The notes under the pieces are model-generated. The model did no database searches. It was given only the letters and a program-made list of their open reading frames with translations, and had not been told where the DNA came from. Below are positions 63,565 through 64,000 of a stretch of 64,000 bases of DNA, in pieces. Origin of the DNA: Collinsella sp. OM04-5 (GTDB taxonomy: Bacteria > Actinomycetota > Coriobacteriia > Coriobacteriales > Coriobacteriaceae); the NCBI RefSeq assembly GCF_003439125.1, contig NZ_QSUU01000014.1, forward strand, positions 1 through 64,000, given 5' to 3'. Each line of letters starts with the position of its first letter. Positions within the stretch are counted from its first letter, which is position 1. The translations under genes were made by a program, and so were the position numbers.

Positions 63565-63750
63565 ATGCTTGAAAAATATTGGATAAAATGTCCAATTTGT
63601 AACGGAAAGACGAGGGTTCAAGTATTTTATAATACGGTATTAAGAAATTTTCCTCTTTTCTGCCCTAAATGTAAATTAACACATATCATTGATGTTGAAA
63701 AATTAGAAATCATAATCAAAAACTCTGAAAAACAAAAGGAAGGATATTAA
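63565..63750 (+). CDS. cysteine-rich KTR domain protein
   Basis: The 61-residue protein has two zinc-binding CxxC pairs (IKCPICNGKTRVQ and FCPKCKLTH) around the KTR motif that names the family. It is common next to tetracycline-resistance or other accessory genes in conjugative transposons of Firmicutes. The start follows AAAGGAG. The AT-rich codon use contrasts with the chromosome. Function is unknown. Confidence 0.88.
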   Translation: MLEKYWIKCPICNGKTRVQVFYNTVLRNFPLFCPKCKLTHIIDVEKLEIIIKNSEKQKEGY

Positions 63751-64000
63751 ATGAAACACTTACCTAAAAGTACACCTACGGAAATATTGAATGACCCATA
63801 CGGATTTACTTACAAAGAAATGTCGGAAGTAATTGGAGAGGATAAAGCAAGAGCCTTATATGCGGAATTGTATAAACAGCCATTTCACAAAAAAATCTAT
63901 CAATATCAACAAAAAAAGTCTATAAAAGTAGCGATACTGAAAAGTATGTTTATGAATTGAAAGACAACAGGTATATCGAAACGGTTTTTATTAAACGGCG
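63751..64000 (+). pseudogene. RlmN/Cfr-like radical SAM methyltransferase, 5' part with frameshift
   Basis: The frame from 63751 reads MKHLPKSTPTEILNDPYGF and stops at 63960. After a run of seven A at about 63911-63917 the next frame continues to the end of the window with KVYKSSD, then TEKYVYELKDNRYIETVFI. This pattern, a strand-rich domain followed by YxYELxDxxxIExVxI, precedes the cluster motif in the RlmN/Cfr family of 23S rRNA methyltransferases. The cluster motif itself would be beyond the window, so the family call is inference. One added A would join the frames. The start follows AAGGAAGG. Confidence 0.55.

Overview
The window is about 64 kb of high-GC chromosome from a gut Actinomycete of the class Coriobacteriia, most probably Collinsella or a close relative. 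This is inferred from the gene content (groES/groEL pair, amaP-DUF2273-Asp23 cluster, linear-amide hydrolase, LAxTG-anchored coiled-coil surface protein) and from GC-rich codon use. It was not checked against a database. The last 2.3 kb differs clearly: it is AT-rich, has Firmicute-like codon use and carries mobilization genes, so it is the edge of an integrated mobile element that runs off the right end.

Layout. 0.2-2.2 kb: groES-groEL. 2.3-3.1 kb: two large inverted repeats. 3.1-9.0 kb: two hydrolases, a zinc-ribbon membrane protein and a YitT-family protein. 9.2-10.7 kb: the amaP-DUF2273-asp23 envelope-stress operon. 10.9-17.0 kb: yebC, a large polytopic membrane protein, lgt, a NifU-like protein, dCMP deaminase and coaX. 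17.3-24.7 kb: an OPT transporter, a large coiled-coil/CAP-domain surface protein interrupted by a frameshift in a G7 tract, a DUF389 protein and a small membrane protein. 25.2-30.7 kb: a 1,596-residue double 2-hydroxyacyl-CoA dehydratase activase with its TetR regulator. 30.8-33.8 kb: a HAD phosphatase and a TetR/MFS pair with visible operators. 33.9-37.5 kb: glnK-amtB, a CmpB-like membrane protein and an HD hydrolase. 37.7-44.2 kb: a DXS-like transketolase, a four-gene polar amino-acid (glutamate-type) ABC importer and a class I amidotransferase-type hydrolase.

44.4-50.3 kb: a three-gene ABC exporter, an XRE/DUF2975 pair, and an Hpt protein beside a GGDEF-REC-HD-GYP protein. 50.5-60.9 kb: an alpha/beta hydrolase, a radical SAM protein, a SEC-C methionine aminopeptidase, a D-2-hydroxyacid dehydrogenase, a RelB/DinJ-PIN toxin-antitoxin pair, an M18 aminopeptidase, an Ntn hydrolase, phosphofructokinase and a membrane-bound XRE regulator. 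61.3-61.7 kb: a small conserved protein. 61.7-64.0 kb: the mobile-element remnant, with a fused mobC-relaxase, a possible oriT, an XRE regulator, a leader-peptide attenuator, a cysteine-rich KTR protein and the start of a frameshifted RlmN/Cfr-like gene.

The intergenic DNA is unusually rich in inverted repeats at three scales. There are large nested hairpins of 85-240 bp. There is a dispersed REP-like family whose loop carries a TGTCCC core and which often abuts stop codons. There is also a tight array of three 57-60 bp palindromes after the dxs-like gene. No rRNA, tRNA or CRISPR array was found.
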